Positions 34,695-43,302 of a stretch of DNA of 64,000 nt are shown here, piece after piece (within the stretch, counting starts at the first letter, position 1; every line of letters begins with the position of its first letter). The DNA is from Saccharofermentans sp. (lineage in GTDB: Bacteria > Bacillota > Clostridia > Saccharofermentanales > Saccharofermentanaceae). Location of the stretch: positions 62,001-126,000 of the forward strand of contig JAILDX010000017.1 in the NCBI GenBank assembly GCA_024688685.1, given 5' to 3'. The notes below the pieces were generated by a model. It did not search any database. It was given only the letters and a program-made list of their open reading frames with translations, and had not been told where the DNA came from. A program made the position numbers and the translations under genes.

Positions 34695-35710
34695 GTCTTC
34701 TCTCCTCCGATAAGCTTATCGTACAGGATACTCTCAACTTCCTCCACCGTTGAAGCCGTCATCAGCTCCTGCCTTATCCTTGCCGCGCCCCTTATCCCTT
34801 TTACATACTGGGGAAGGACGCTTCTGAACTCCTTTACCGCAACCTCTTCCCTTATGATCTCACACGTCTCCTTCAGATGACGCATTATCATGCTGACTCT
34901 CTCTTCGTCAGTCGGCATCCTGTCGTCAAACGAAGCTCCTGCCAGCTCATTCGCAAGCGAGGCGAAAAGCCACGGGTTGCCCATTGCGGCACGTCCTACC
35001 ATTATACCCGCACATCCGGTCTGTTCAATGACTTTAGAAGCAGATGTAACATCTTTGATATCTCCGTTGGCAAAGAACGGTATGCCGTAAGGTGCGATCA
35101 GGCCGCTTATCACCGCCAGTTCATCCCAGTCAGCTGCGCCTGAATACATCTGTTTGCGCGTCCTGCCGTGCACGGTGACCATATCCGCGCCTGCATCACA
35201 CACGGCCTTTATAAGATCCCTGCTCTCCCCCGGCATATCGAAACCGGTCCTCGTCTTGACCGTCACTGCCTTCCCATACTGTGCTGCGGCAGTCTTCGAC
35301 GCTCTTACTATGTCACCGGCGGTCTCCGGTGTCTTTATCAGCGCTGACCCTGCCCCTGTCTTGACGACCTTGGGAACAGGACAGCCCATGTTGATGTCGA
35401 TGATGGACACACCGCTGAGCCTGTCATCCTCACAGATGGCTTTGATCGCATAGTCGAAATCATCGGGATCGTTGCCAAAGAGCTGGATCGCACATATCCC
35501 CTCACCTTCGGGGTCGATGCGCATATATCTGAAGCCCTTCTCGATGCCGCTGTATCTGACGGAACGCGCAGATGACAGCTCGGTCGGCGCGAAACCGGAG
35601 CCGAATTCATGACATATCCTCCTGTAGACGACAGTCGATGTTCCTGCCATCGGAGAGAGACATATCGGGGTATCTATTGTCAGATTGCCTATCTTGACCG
35701 CCTTCAGCAT
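34691..35710 (-). CDS. dus: tRNA-dihydrouridine synthase (DusB-like)
   Basis: FMN enzyme that reduces uridines in the D-loop of tRNA. 339 residues. Seen: PICLSPMAGTSTVVYRRICH, IQLFGNDPDDFDYA, the catalytic stretch INMGCPVPKVVKTGAGSALI with the active Cys, VTVKTRTGFD, VTVHGRTRKQMYSG, FFANGDIKD and IMVGRAAMGNPWLF. AAGGAAAAG precedes the ATG. Overlaps the DUF4203-like gene by four bases at its end. Confidence 0.95.
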   Translation of the reverse strand: MLKAVKIGNLTIDTPICLSPMAGTSTVVYRRICHEFGSGFAPTELSSARSVRYSGIEKGFRYMRIDPEGEGICAIQLFGNDPDDFDYAIKAICEDDRLSGVSIIDINMGCPVPKVVKTGAGSALIKTPETAGDIVRASKTAAAQYGKAVTVKTRTGFDMPGESRDLIKAVCDAGADMVTVHGRTRKQMYSGAADWDELAVISGLIAPYGIPFFANGDIKDVTSASKVIEQTGCAGIMVGRAAMGNPWLFASLANELAGASFDDRMPTDEERVSMIMRHLKETCEIIREEVAVKEFRSVLPQYVKGIRGAARIRQELMTASTVEEVESILYDKLIGGEKT

Positions 35711-35729
35711 TGCTCTTTTCCTTATAAAA

Positions 35730-35758
35730 TTGACTTTTATTTATTATAAAACAAGAAT
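35730..35758 (+). promoter_or_regulatory. Likely promoter of the COG0523 GTPase pair
   Basis: TTGACT (35730-35735), 17 bases, AAGAAT (35753-35758). The -35 is near consensus, the -10 weaker. It is the only candidate upstream of the two GTPase genes. No clear Zur box was recognised. Confidence 0.45.
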
Positions 35759-35794
35759 AAAATAATAGGAGTCCAAAAGAGGTGTTAATAAAAA

Positions 35795-36742
35795 ATGGAA
35801 GATTGTCTGGTTTATTTTTTCACGGGATTTCTTGACAGCGGCAAGACATCCGTTATCTGTTCCTGGATAGGCGGAGAGAACTTTAAGGACAAGAAGGTCG
35901 TCGTTGTTTCTACCGAGGAAGGTGAAGAAGAATACATTCAGGAGAATTACGAGGGAGCTGACCCGGTTATCATCAACTGCGAGACAACCGATGTTACGAA
36001 GAAGCTCACTTTCGAGATCGAGAAGAAGTACAAGCCTGATGTCGTCTTCCTTGAGTGGAACGGATCTGTTTCGCCGGCGGAATTCTTTGATAAGTGTGAT
36101 GTCCCGAGAAGATGGGCACTTGCAGCGGCAGTTGTCGTTGTTGATGCTTCAACATATTCGCTCTACTACAAGAACATGCAGACTCTGTTTGCGGATTACT
36201 ACAGATTCAGTGACACCGTCATCTTTAACAGGGTCGATCCCGAGCGCGATAATATCGCAAAGCTCCGCGGTTCAGTTAAGAGCATTAATCCGGCAATGAG
36301 TATCAATTTCCTCAGTGTGGATAACAGGATCATCAACATTGCCGATCATCTTCCCTACGATCTCAGCAAGGATCCGTGCGATATCCCGGCGGATGAGTTC
36401 GGTCTTTTCTATACGGATGCCCTCGATAATGTCAGCAGATATAACGGCAAGCGCGTAAGCCTTATCGGTGAGGCTGCGATACTGCGCGAGTTCCGCGGGA
36501 GAGCGTTCGTGCTCCAGCGTCAGGCATATACTTGCTGTGCGGCAGATGTGGGCATTATGGGTATCCTGTGCATGAAGGATGTCACATCCAACTTCCCTAC
36601 AGGAAAGTGGCTCAAGGTAACCGGAAGGATCAGATATTTCGAAGACGAGCAGAACGGTCAGAAGATGGCTGTTCCCTGTCTTGAAGTCGAGGACTATGCC
36701 GTTACGACAAAGCCCGAGAATGATGTTATATATTTTAATTAA
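35795..36742 (+). CDS. CobW/COG0523-type GTPase domain joined to a DUF1980 (YcgQ C-terminal)-like domain
   Basis: 315 residues. N-terminal part is a COG0523 metallochaperone-like GTPase: P-loop FFTGFLDSGKTS (about 8-19), VVFLEWNGSVSPAEF in place of the usual Walker B, and NRVD for base recognition. The metal-binding CxCC of the family is missing; only a single Cys (VIINCETT) is there. From about residue 220 the sequence changes to a pattern found at the C-terminus of YcgQ/DUF1980 proteins: GKRVSLIGEA, QRQAYTCCAADVGIMGILC, GKWLKVTGRIRYFED. YcgQ/YcgR membrane proteins are known near COG0523 genes. It lies 21 bases above a second, normal COG0523 gene, so the two probably act together in zinc or other metal handling. 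Confidence 0.75.
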   Translation: MEDCLVYFFTGFLDSGKTSVICSWIGGENFKDKKVVVVSTEEGEEEYIQENYEGADPVIINCETTDVTKKLTFEIEKKYKPDVVFLEWNGSVSPAEFFDKCDVPRRWALAAAVVVVDASTYSLYYKNMQTLFADYYRFSDTVIFNRVDPERDNIAKLRGSVKSINPAMSINFLSVDNRIINIADHLPYDLSKDPCDIPADEFGLFYTDALDNVSRYNGKRVSLIGEAAILREFRGRAFVLQRQAYTCCAADVGIMGILCMKDVTSNFPTGKWLKVTGRIRYFEDEQNGQKMAVPCLEVEDYAVTTKPENDVIYFN

Positions 36743-36763
36743 CGATAGAAGAGGTGATTTATT

Positions 36764-37855
36764 ATGTCAACAAAAGTAGATGTTTTTTCAGGATTTCTTG
36801 GAGCAGGAAAGACTACTCTCATCAAGAAGCTGTTATCCGACGGATACGATAAGCAGAAGATCGTTCTTATCGAGAACGAGTTTGGCGATATCGGTATCGA
36901 CGGCGGCTTTCTGAAGGAAGCAGGTATCGAGATCACGGAGATGAACTCAGGATGTATCTGCTGCTCACTTGTCGGTGATTTCGGAACGGCTCTGAAGGAA
37001 GTTATCGATACATATCATCCCGACAGGATCCTGATCGAACCCTCAGGTGTAGGCAAGCTTTCTGATGTAGTTGCTGCAATAGAGCGCGTTGAAGGATGCG
37101 AGGTTGCAGGAACAGTTACTGTTATCGATGCATCCAAGTGTAAGATCTATCTCAGGAACTTTGCTGAGTTCTATGAGAACCAGATCAAGTATGCAGGAAC
37201 GATCATTCTTTCAAGAACAGGAAATATCGCACAGGATAAGCTTGATAAGGCTGTCGGTCTGATCCGTGGCGTCAACGATCATTCTCAGATCATAACAACA
37301 CCCTGGGAACAGCTTTCGGGCGTACAGATCATCAAGGCGATCGAGTCTCCTGTATCAGCTGAAGATATGGCTGCCGCACTTCTCGAAGCAGAGGAACATG
37401 GGCATCACCATCATCATGACCACGATCACGAAGATCATGACCACGATCACGAGCATGAACACGAGCACCACCATCATGATCACGACCACGAGGATCACGA
37501 TCATGAAGAACATGAGCACGAGCACGGCGAAGGCTGCACATGCGGATGCCACGATCACGATCATCACCACCACCATGCTGACGAAGTATTTGACAGCATC
37601 GGCTTCGAGACTTCAAGGAAGTTCACAAAGGAGCAGATCGAGGACGCACTCGGCAAGCTCGACGATAACGTTGCTTACGGACAGATCCTCCGTGCAAAAG
37701 GTATCGTTGCAGGTGAAGACGGAACGTGGATCCATTTCGATTATGTTCCCGGCGAGGCAGAGGTCAGGACCGGTGCATCTGATGTTACCGGCAAGCTCTG
37801 TGTCATCGGCGCAGGTGTGAATAAGGAAGCCGTTAAGTCACTGTTCGGTATCTGA
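36764..37855 (+). CDS. COG0523 (CobW/ZigA-like) metal GTPase with a long His tract
   Basis: 363 residues. P-loop FSGFLGAGKTTLIKKLL, IVLIENEFGDIGIDGGFL, the metal site MNSGCICCSLVGDF (CxCC), ILIEPSGVGKLSDV and a C-terminal COG0523 domain (about 280-363, SIGFETSRKFTKEQIEDAL). Between them (about residues 212-272) runs a stretch with about 31 His mixed with Asp and Glu plus CTCGC, suited to holding several zinc or nickel ions. Such proteins use GTP to hand metal to client enzymes, often under zinc shortage. GAGGTG precedes the ATG. Paired with the DUF1980-fused relative directly upstream. Confidence 0.9.
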   Translation: MSTKVDVFSGFLGAGKTTLIKKLLSDGYDKQKIVLIENEFGDIGIDGGFLKEAGIEITEMNSGCICCSLVGDFGTALKEVIDTYHPDRILIEPSGVGKLSDVVAAIERVEGCEVAGTVTVIDASKCKIYLRNFAEFYENQIKYAGTIILSRTGNIAQDKLDKAVGLIRGVNDHSQIITTPWEQLSGVQIIKAIESPVSAEDMAAALLEAEEHGHHHHHDHDHEDHDHDHEHEHEHHHHDHDHEDHDHEEHEHEHGEGCTCGCHDHDHHHHHADEVFDSIGFETSRKFTKEQIEDALGKLDDNVAYGQILRAKGIVAGEDGTWIHFDYVPGEAEVRTGASDVTGKLCVIGAGVNKEAVKSLFGI

Positions 37856-37875
37856 TTAAGCAAAGGGAAGGGTTT

Positions 37876-39246
37876 ATGAGCAAGAACGGACTTAAGATAA
37901 TCATTGTTGGCGCCGGAAAGATCGCACGAACGATCGTCGCACAGCTGGTTGAGGAAGGACATGATCTGACGATAGTCGATATCTCATACGATGTAGTCGA
38001 GGAGTTTACTCAGGCATACGACTGCATGGGCGTTGTCGGCAACGGTGCAACTTATGCCACACTGAAGGAAGCAGGCATCGAGACTGCAGATCTCTTCATA
38101 GCGGTAACGGCATCAGATGAGCTCAATCTTCTCTGCTGCACGATCGCTAAGCAGTTCGGTGACGCTGCGACTATCGCCCGCGTCCGCAACCCTGAGTACA
38201 ACCGTGAGGTTGGTTATCTCAGAGATAAGCTCGGCCTCGCAATGATAATCAATCCTGAGCTTGAAGCATCAAAGGAGATCGCGAGGATCCTATTCCTGCC
38301 TACAGCACTTGAGATCAACTCATTTGCACACGGACATGCGGAGCTTATCAAGATAAGACTTCCCGAAGGCAACATGCTGGACGGCAAGTCAATCGCTTCA
38401 CTTGGCAAGAACATAACTAACGACATCCTTATCTGTGCTGTAGAGCGCAACGGCGATCTCGTTATCCCGCACGGTGATTTTATACTTCAGTCCGGAGATA
38501 TTATTTCGTTTGCCGCAACGCGCAAGTCATGTCTGTCATTTCTTAAGATGATCGGATTCAATACGAAGGGCGTAAGGGACACGATAATAGTCGGCGGAGG
38601 TATCGCATGCTACTATCTTGCAGACCAGCTCTTAAGATCAGGCATCGATGTTAAGATCATCGAGAGCGATACGGCAAGATGTGAAGAATTGTCCGAGCTC
38701 CTTCCGAAGGCAACACTTATCAATGCAGATGCAACAGATAAGGAACTTCTCCTTGAGGCGGGCATTCACAATGCACAGGCGTTCGTTCCGCTCACCGGCA
38801 TCGACGAGGAGAACATCGTGCTCTCCCTTTATGCAAGAGAGGTCTCGAATGCGAAGCTCGTTACCAAGATAACCAGGATCACTTTCTCAGAGGTTATCAG
38901 TAGGCTGGATCTCGGAAGTGTTGTATATCCCAAGTACATAACGGCAGAGTATATACTCGCATACGTAAGAGCGAAGCAGGCAACGATCGGAAGCAATATT
39001 GAGACGCTGTACCAGCTTTTTGATTCGAGAGTTGAGGCTCTGGAGTTCAGCATCCATGAAGGGTCCGCGATCATCGGAGTCCCTCTTAAGGAACTGAAGC
39101 TTAAGAAAGACGTTCTTATCGGCTTTATCTATCATAAGGATACGGTCATAATCCCTTCCGGTAATGACATAATACAGGAAGGCGATAATGTCCTTATCGT
39201 TACCACACATCACGGATTTACAGAGATTGGGGACGTGCTGCAATGA
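37876..39246 (+). CDS. trkA: Trk potassium uptake regulator TrkA
   Basis: Cytosolic gating subunit of the Trk potassium system; binds NAD(H) and ATP/ADP. 456 residues with the double layout of full-length TrkA: Rossmann domain 1 (IIIVGAGKIARTIVAQL), TrkA_C domain 1 (ELIKIRLPEGNMLDGKSIA), Rossmann domain 2 (TIIVGGGIACYYLADQLL), TrkA_C domain 2 (ALEFSIHEGSAIIGVPLKEL). First glycine motif is intact. It overlaps trkH by four bases (ATGA). Confidence 0.95.
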   Translation: MSKNGLKIIIVGAGKIARTIVAQLVEEGHDLTIVDISYDVVEEFTQAYDCMGVVGNGATYATLKEAGIETADLFIAVTASDELNLLCCTIAKQFGDAATIARVRNPEYNREVGYLRDKLGLAMIINPELEASKEIARILFLPTALEINSFAHGHAELIKIRLPEGNMLDGKSIASLGKNITNDILICAVERNGDLVIPHGDFILQSGDIISFAATRKSCLSFLKMIGFNTKGVRDTIIVGGGIACYYLADQLLRSGIDVKIIESDTARCEELSELLPKATLINADATDKELLLEAGIHNAQAFVPLTGIDEENIVLSLYAREVSNAKLVTKITRITFSEVISRLDLGSVVYPKYITAEYILAYVRAKQATIGSNIETLYQLFDSRVEALEFSIHEGSAIIGVPLKELKLKKDVLIGFIYHKDTVIIPSGNDIIQEGDNVLIVTTHHGFTEIGDVLQ

Positions 39247-40727
39247 ACATAGCGATGATCAGGTACATCCTGGGCAAAGTTACCATGATCGTAGGGGTCA
39301 TCATGCTGATCCCCTGCATCTGTTCAGTATGGTACAGAGAGAAGGAAGGTATCGTGTATATCATCACTTCCCTTTCCCTTATCCTTTTCGGATTCCTTAT
39401 TTCCATGTTGAAGCCGAAGAATACGACCATCTATCTGAAGGAAGGTCTTGTTGCGACTTCACTCTCGTGGATATTCATGAGTATCTTCGGTGCGATCCCG
39501 CTTTGTCTTACCGGAGAGATCCCGGGTTTTATAGATGCACTTTTTGAATCGGTGTCAGGATTTACGACGACAGGTGCCAGCATCCTGAGCGATGTTGAAG
39601 CACTGTCACACACATCTCTCATGTGGCGTTCCACTACCCACCTTATCGGCGGTATGGGAGTACTCGTTTTCCTTCTCGCCGTTATCCCTACGAAGGGAGG
39701 TTCCCAGGTCAATCTCATGAAGGCGGAGTCTCCCGGACCTACAGTCGGAAAACTCGTTCCGAAGCTGAGACAGACAGCAAAGATCCTGTATCTCATCTAT
39801 ATCGGTCTCGTTGTGCTTGAGATCATATTCCTTCTTTGCGGAGGATATACTCTGTTTGAATCTGTTAATACTGCTTTCGCCACAGCCGGCACAGGCGGAT
39901 TCGGAATCAAAAATGACAGTCTCGGAAGCTTCTCGCTGTATGGCAAGTGGGTCGTTGCAGTCTTTATGCTCCTCTTTGGCGTAAACTTCAACTTCTACTA
40001 CTTCATAATAATGAGACAGTTCAGGAAGGGCTTTGAGATGAGCGAAGTCCGTGTATACCTTGCGATCATCGCCGTCTCTACAACAATTATCGCGATCAAT
40101 ATCAGACATCTTTACGAGTCGCTCGGTCTTACGATAACCGATTCGTTCTTCCAGGTCCTGACGGTAATGACGACGACCGGTTTCTCGACCACCGACTTCG
40201 ACCTCTGGCCTACAACATCAAAGCTCATCATGTTCCTTCTGATGTTCTGCGGTGCCTGCGCAGGTTCGACCGGCGGCGGTATCAAGGTGTCACGATTCAT
40301 TATTATCATCAAGACATTAAAGAAAGAGATGAACTCTCTTCTCCACCCGAAGAACATCAAGAAGATACAGTCAGACGGAAAGACAATAGACCACGATACA
40401 GTACGTTCGGTAAACGTTTATTTCGTAGCTTTCACGGTTATATTCGTAATATCTTCTCTGATCGTATCCTTCGAGGGCTATAACCTCACAACAACATTAT
40501 CTGCAGTAACTGCAACAATAAACAACATCGGACCGGGTTTTGATGCCGTCGGACCGACATGCAATTTTGGAGGATTCAACATCCTGTCAAAACTTGTATT
40601 TGTATTTGATATGCTTGCAGGAAGACTTGAGATATTCCCGCTCCTTATACTGTTCCATCCGCTGCTCTACAAGAACATCTACGCATCAGCAAAGAACGAT
40701 TATATCGAGCCTATACGATCCAAGTAA
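39243..40727 (+). CDS. trkH: Trk potassium channel subunit TrkH
   Basis: Membrane pore of the Trk system, 494 residues. Four pore-loop repeats are visible through their selectivity-filter regions: SVSGFTTTGASIL, NTAFATAGTGGFGI, TVMTTTGFSTTDF and ATINNIGPGFDAVG. The long membrane helices start with IRYILGKVTMIVGVIMLIPC. Translation is coupled to trkA. The 3' end overlaps the convergent surE gene by 17 bases, and no terminator is seen between them. Confidence 0.95.
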   Translation: MNIAMIRYILGKVTMIVGVIMLIPCICSVWYREKEGIVYIITSLSLILFGFLISMLKPKNTTIYLKEGLVATSLSWIFMSIFGAIPLCLTGEIPGFIDALFESVSGFTTTGASILSDVEALSHTSLMWRSTTHLIGGMGVLVFLLAVIPTKGGSQVNLMKAESPGPTVGKLVPKLRQTAKILYLIYIGLVVLEIIFLLCGGYTLFESVNTAFATAGTGGFGIKNDSLGSFSLYGKWVVAVFMLLFGVNFNFYYFIIMRQFRKGFEMSEVRVYLAIIAVSTTIIAINIRHLYESLGLTITDSFFQVLTVMTTTGFSTTDFDLWPTTSKLIMFLLMFCGACAGSTGGGIKVSRFIIIIKTLKKEMNSLLHPKNIKKIQSDGKTIDHDTVRSVNVYFVAFTVIFVISSLIVSFEGYNLTTTLSAVTATINNIGPGFDAVGPTCNFGGFNILSKLVFVFDMLAGRLEIFPLLILFHPLLYKNIYASAKNDYIEPIRSK

Positions 40728-41508
40728 TATTACTGTCGTTAATAAACTCAGCAACAGGTTCAGCGATCACGGCGGATACGGAAACGTATCCGTCTTCACA
40801 TGCCTGGTAATCTGAGTCTTCACGTCTTGCGGCTTCCGCATGCACTCCCCAGAATACACTTGTAAAGTCAGTGTTATTATCTCCGCCAAGAGTGAGCTTC
40901 GCAGTTCCGTCGTGCTTCATAAAGCAGCAGTTGGTGATCTTTACGCCTTCAAAGTGGTCGTAATCAAAAGCATTTACATTAATAAAGATACCGGGCTTAT
41001 CAGCGACTGAAGAATACCTGACAGAAGGTCTTGTCATGCTGACAAGTGATTCGAGATTATCAAAGACAAAATCCGCTAAGGGACCGAAATCCCAGTTTTC
41101 TTCCTTCTCCCAGTCTTTATCGCCGGCAAGGTTCAGGCTGACAGCTATAGAAGGTATGCCCATAAGAGTAGCTTCAGTTGCCGCACTGCATGTTCCTGAA
41201 TATAGAATATCGGTGCCAAGATTTGGACCGTGATTGATACCTGATACAACAAGATCGATCCTGTCTTCTATTAAGTCTGTCTTAAGACCTGCGATAACAC
41301 AGTCAACAGGGCTTCCTGAACAGGTGAATCTTCTCTCGCTCATCTTCTTATACTGCAGCGGGCTTGCTATGTTAACGCTCATACCGCTGCCTGATCTGTT
41401 ACCCTCAGGAGCGACAATATAAACATTGTGAGCCTGCGACAGCTTCGCTGCTATCGCTTCAATTCCCCACGAACCATAACCGTCGTCATTAGTAATAAGA
41501 ATATTCAT
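40711..41508 (-). CDS. surE: 5'-nucleotidase SurE
   Basis: Survival protein E, a nucleoside monophosphatase. 265 residues. Metal-binding N-terminus MNILITNDDGYGSWGIEAIA, SGSPVDCVIAGLKTDL, VVSGINHGPNLGTDILYSGT and ATEATLMGIPSIAVSL are all present. I start at ATG 41508, ten bases after AGGTGG; a TTG at 41517 is nearer but would touch the site. The stop of the upstream methyltransferase gene lies just above. It ends 17 bases inside trkH on the other strand. Confidence 0.93.
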   Translation of the reverse strand: MNILITNDDGYGSWGIEAIAAKLSQAHNVYIVAPEGNRSGSGMSVNIASPLQYKKMSERRFTCSGSPVDCVIAGLKTDLIEDRIDLVVSGINHGPNLGTDILYSGTCSAATEATLMGIPSIAVSLNLAGDKDWEKEENWDFGPLADFVFDNLESLVSMTRPSVRYSSVADKPGIFINVNAFDYDHFEGVKITNCCFMKHDGTAKLTLGGDNNTDFTSVFWGVHAEAARREDSDYQACEDGYVSVSAVIAEPVAEFINDSNITWIV

Positions 41509-41513
41509 TATAA

Positions 41514-42740
41514 TCAAACCACCTGCAATAAATAGAACTTAAGATAATCTGTCTCATCGATATTCATAGATACGGGATGATCAGGAGAAGCTCTCCTCTC
41601 CTCTATCAGCTTCAGACTTCTTCCGGAATCTCTCGCTGCTGATATTAACATCTTTCTGAAATCTTCGCTACGCATAAAATGCGAACATGAGCATGTTGCA
41701 AGATATCCGCCCCTCGGCAGGAGCTTCATTGCCCTGTAATTGATCTCCTTATATCCGCGTGCCGCATTGCCTGCAGTTGATCTGCTCTTGGTAAATGCCG
41801 GCGGGTCAAGGATTATGAAATCATACCTGTATCCGCTCTTTCCTGAAGCAAGTTCAGGCAGCAGATCAAATACATCAGCACACATGAAATCCATCCTGTC
41901 ATCAAGGTGATTGATCCCGGCATTATGCTTTGCCATATCGACAGCAGTCTGCGAGACATCAACACATGTAACGTGCACAGCACCACCCTTTGCGGCATTA
42001 AGACCAAACGATCCGGTATGTGTAAAACAATCCAGGACCGTCTTGCCTTCAGCGATCTTTGCCACCTGAAGCCTGTTGTATTTCTGGTCAAGAAAGAAAC
42101 CCGTCTTCTGCCCTTCACAGACATCAACCGTATAGATTATCCCGTTCTCACATATCTCAGTCCTCGGGTCGCCGGTGTGCTCTGAACCATACCAGTCCTT
42201 ATACTGTTCGAGACCTTCCTTAAGCCTGAGTGCGCTCTCGTTGCGTTCATAAATACCGCGTATCGCAACTCCGTCCCTGCCAAGCTCACTGATCAGGGCG
42301 CTGTAAATAACATCCTTGATCTTCTCTGTTCCGTATGAAGATATCTCGACAGATATCAGGTCATTATATCTGTCAACGGTGAGTCCCGGGAAACCGTCTG
42401 ATTCACCGTGAATGAGCCTGCAGCAGGAATAATCATCACCCATTACCGTCTTACGGTAATCAAGCGCATACCGGACTCTCCTTCTCCAGAAGTCCTCACC
42501 GAAAGTCTCATTTGCATTATTGCTGAGAATACGGACTCTTATCTTGCTGTTCCTGCTGACAAAACCCGATCCCAGATAACTTCCGCCTGAACTTACCACA
42601 TCAACGATGGAACCGTTCTCAATATCATCGTTATAACCGTCAGTAATCTCTGCATCGTAAACCCAGGGGTGGCCTCTCCTGATTGCTGTCTCCCCCTTTT
42701 TTGTTACTGTGAGCCTGATAAGATCACGTTCTTTCTTCAT
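41514..42740 (-). CDS. Class I SAM-dependent rRNA methyltransferase (RlmI-like)
   Basis: 408 residues. N-terminal PUA domain (LTVTKKGETAIRRGHPWVYD), then a central domain and a Rossmann methyltransferase: SAM-binding VLDCFTHTGSFGLNAAKGGA, acidic VTCVDVS, motif IV FIILDPPAFTKSR and the second catalytic region LATCSCSHFM. This is the layout of RlmI, which makes 5-methylcytosine in 23S rRNA, and of close relatives. ATG at 42740 has AGGGTG nine bases upstream and lies within the end of the kinase gene (17-base overlap). Confidence 0.88.
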   Translation of the reverse strand: MKKERDLIRLTVTKKGETAIRRGHPWVYDAEITDGYNDDIENGSIVDVVSSGGSYLGSGFVSRNSKIRVRILSNNANETFGEDFWRRRVRYALDYRKTVMGDDYSCCRLIHGESDGFPGLTVDRYNDLISVEISSYGTEKIKDVIYSALISELGRDGVAIRGIYERNESALRLKEGLEQYKDWYGSEHTGDPRTEICENGIIYTVDVCEGQKTGFFLDQKYNRLQVAKIAEGKTVLDCFTHTGSFGLNAAKGGAVHVTCVDVSQTAVDMAKHNAGINHLDDRMDFMCADVFDLLPELASGKSGYRYDFIILDPPAFTKSRSTAGNAARGYKEINYRAMKLLPRGGYLATCSCSHFMRSEDFRKMLISAARDSGRSLKLIEERRASPDHPVSMNIDETDYLKFYLLQVV

Positions 42741-43260
42741 ATTCAGTAACACCCTTTACTATCTGACTGACTATCGTCCTCCGGCTCTTTCTGCCCTGAT
42801 CGATCCTGACATCACAATACTTGTAATACAAAGGTTCACGCACCATGTAAAGCTCCATGAGTGCCGCTTCCCTGTCCTGATTCTCAGGCGAGATTATACC
42901 ACGCGATTCAAAGTTCCACAGTCTTTTACTCAGCATCGGCAGATCACAGTCAAGGAATACTACGGTACCGATCTTCTTAAGATGCATCATGGCATCCGGA
43001 TAGAGGACAGCACTTCCGCCGGTCGAAATAACCATGGGTTCATCCGGAATCTTCAACTCTTTAAGAAAAGATTCTTCCTGCTTCGCAAGATCATCTCTTC
43101 CAAACATATCGATGAAATCCTGAAGTGTCATCCCGAGCTTATCCTTCAGAAGATCATCAGTATCTGCAAACTTCATTCCGCAATCGGAAGACAACAGCCT
43201 TCCGATCGTAGACTTGCCACACCCCGGCATTCCTATGAGAATAATAGATCTTCCAAACAT
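42724..43260 (-). CDS. Shikimate-kinase-like P-loop kinase
   Basis: 178 residues with the AroK fold: Walker A LIGMPGCGKSTIGRLL, FADTDD (the Asp that binds shikimate), VISTGGSAVLYP, lid ESRGII and VREPLYYKY. But the shikimate-binding Arg of the FRxxE motif is not there: the place reads DDLAKQEESF. A group of clostridial proteins annotated as shikimate kinase shares this loss, so the true substrate may differ. No other shikimate pathway gene is in the window. It overlaps the RlmI-like gene downstream. Confidence 0.75.
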   Translation of the reverse strand: MFGRSIILIGMPGCGKSTIGRLLSSDCGMKFADTDDLLKDKLGMTLQDFIDMFGRDDLAKQEESFLKELKIPDEPMVISTGGSAVLYPDAMMHLKKIGTVVFLDCDLPMLSKRLWNFESRGIISPENQDREAALMELYMVREPLYYKYCDVRIDQGRKSRRTIVSQIVKGVTEYEERT

Positions 43261-43302
43261 CCGTGAACACGCTTCCTAATGCATCATATGCCTCATAGTA
43301 TA

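Noticed and set aside
37332..37616. Long Arg/Asp/Val-rich frames opposite the His tract
   Set aside because: They are complements of the CAC/GAT-rich codons of the COG0523 His tract and have no start signals.
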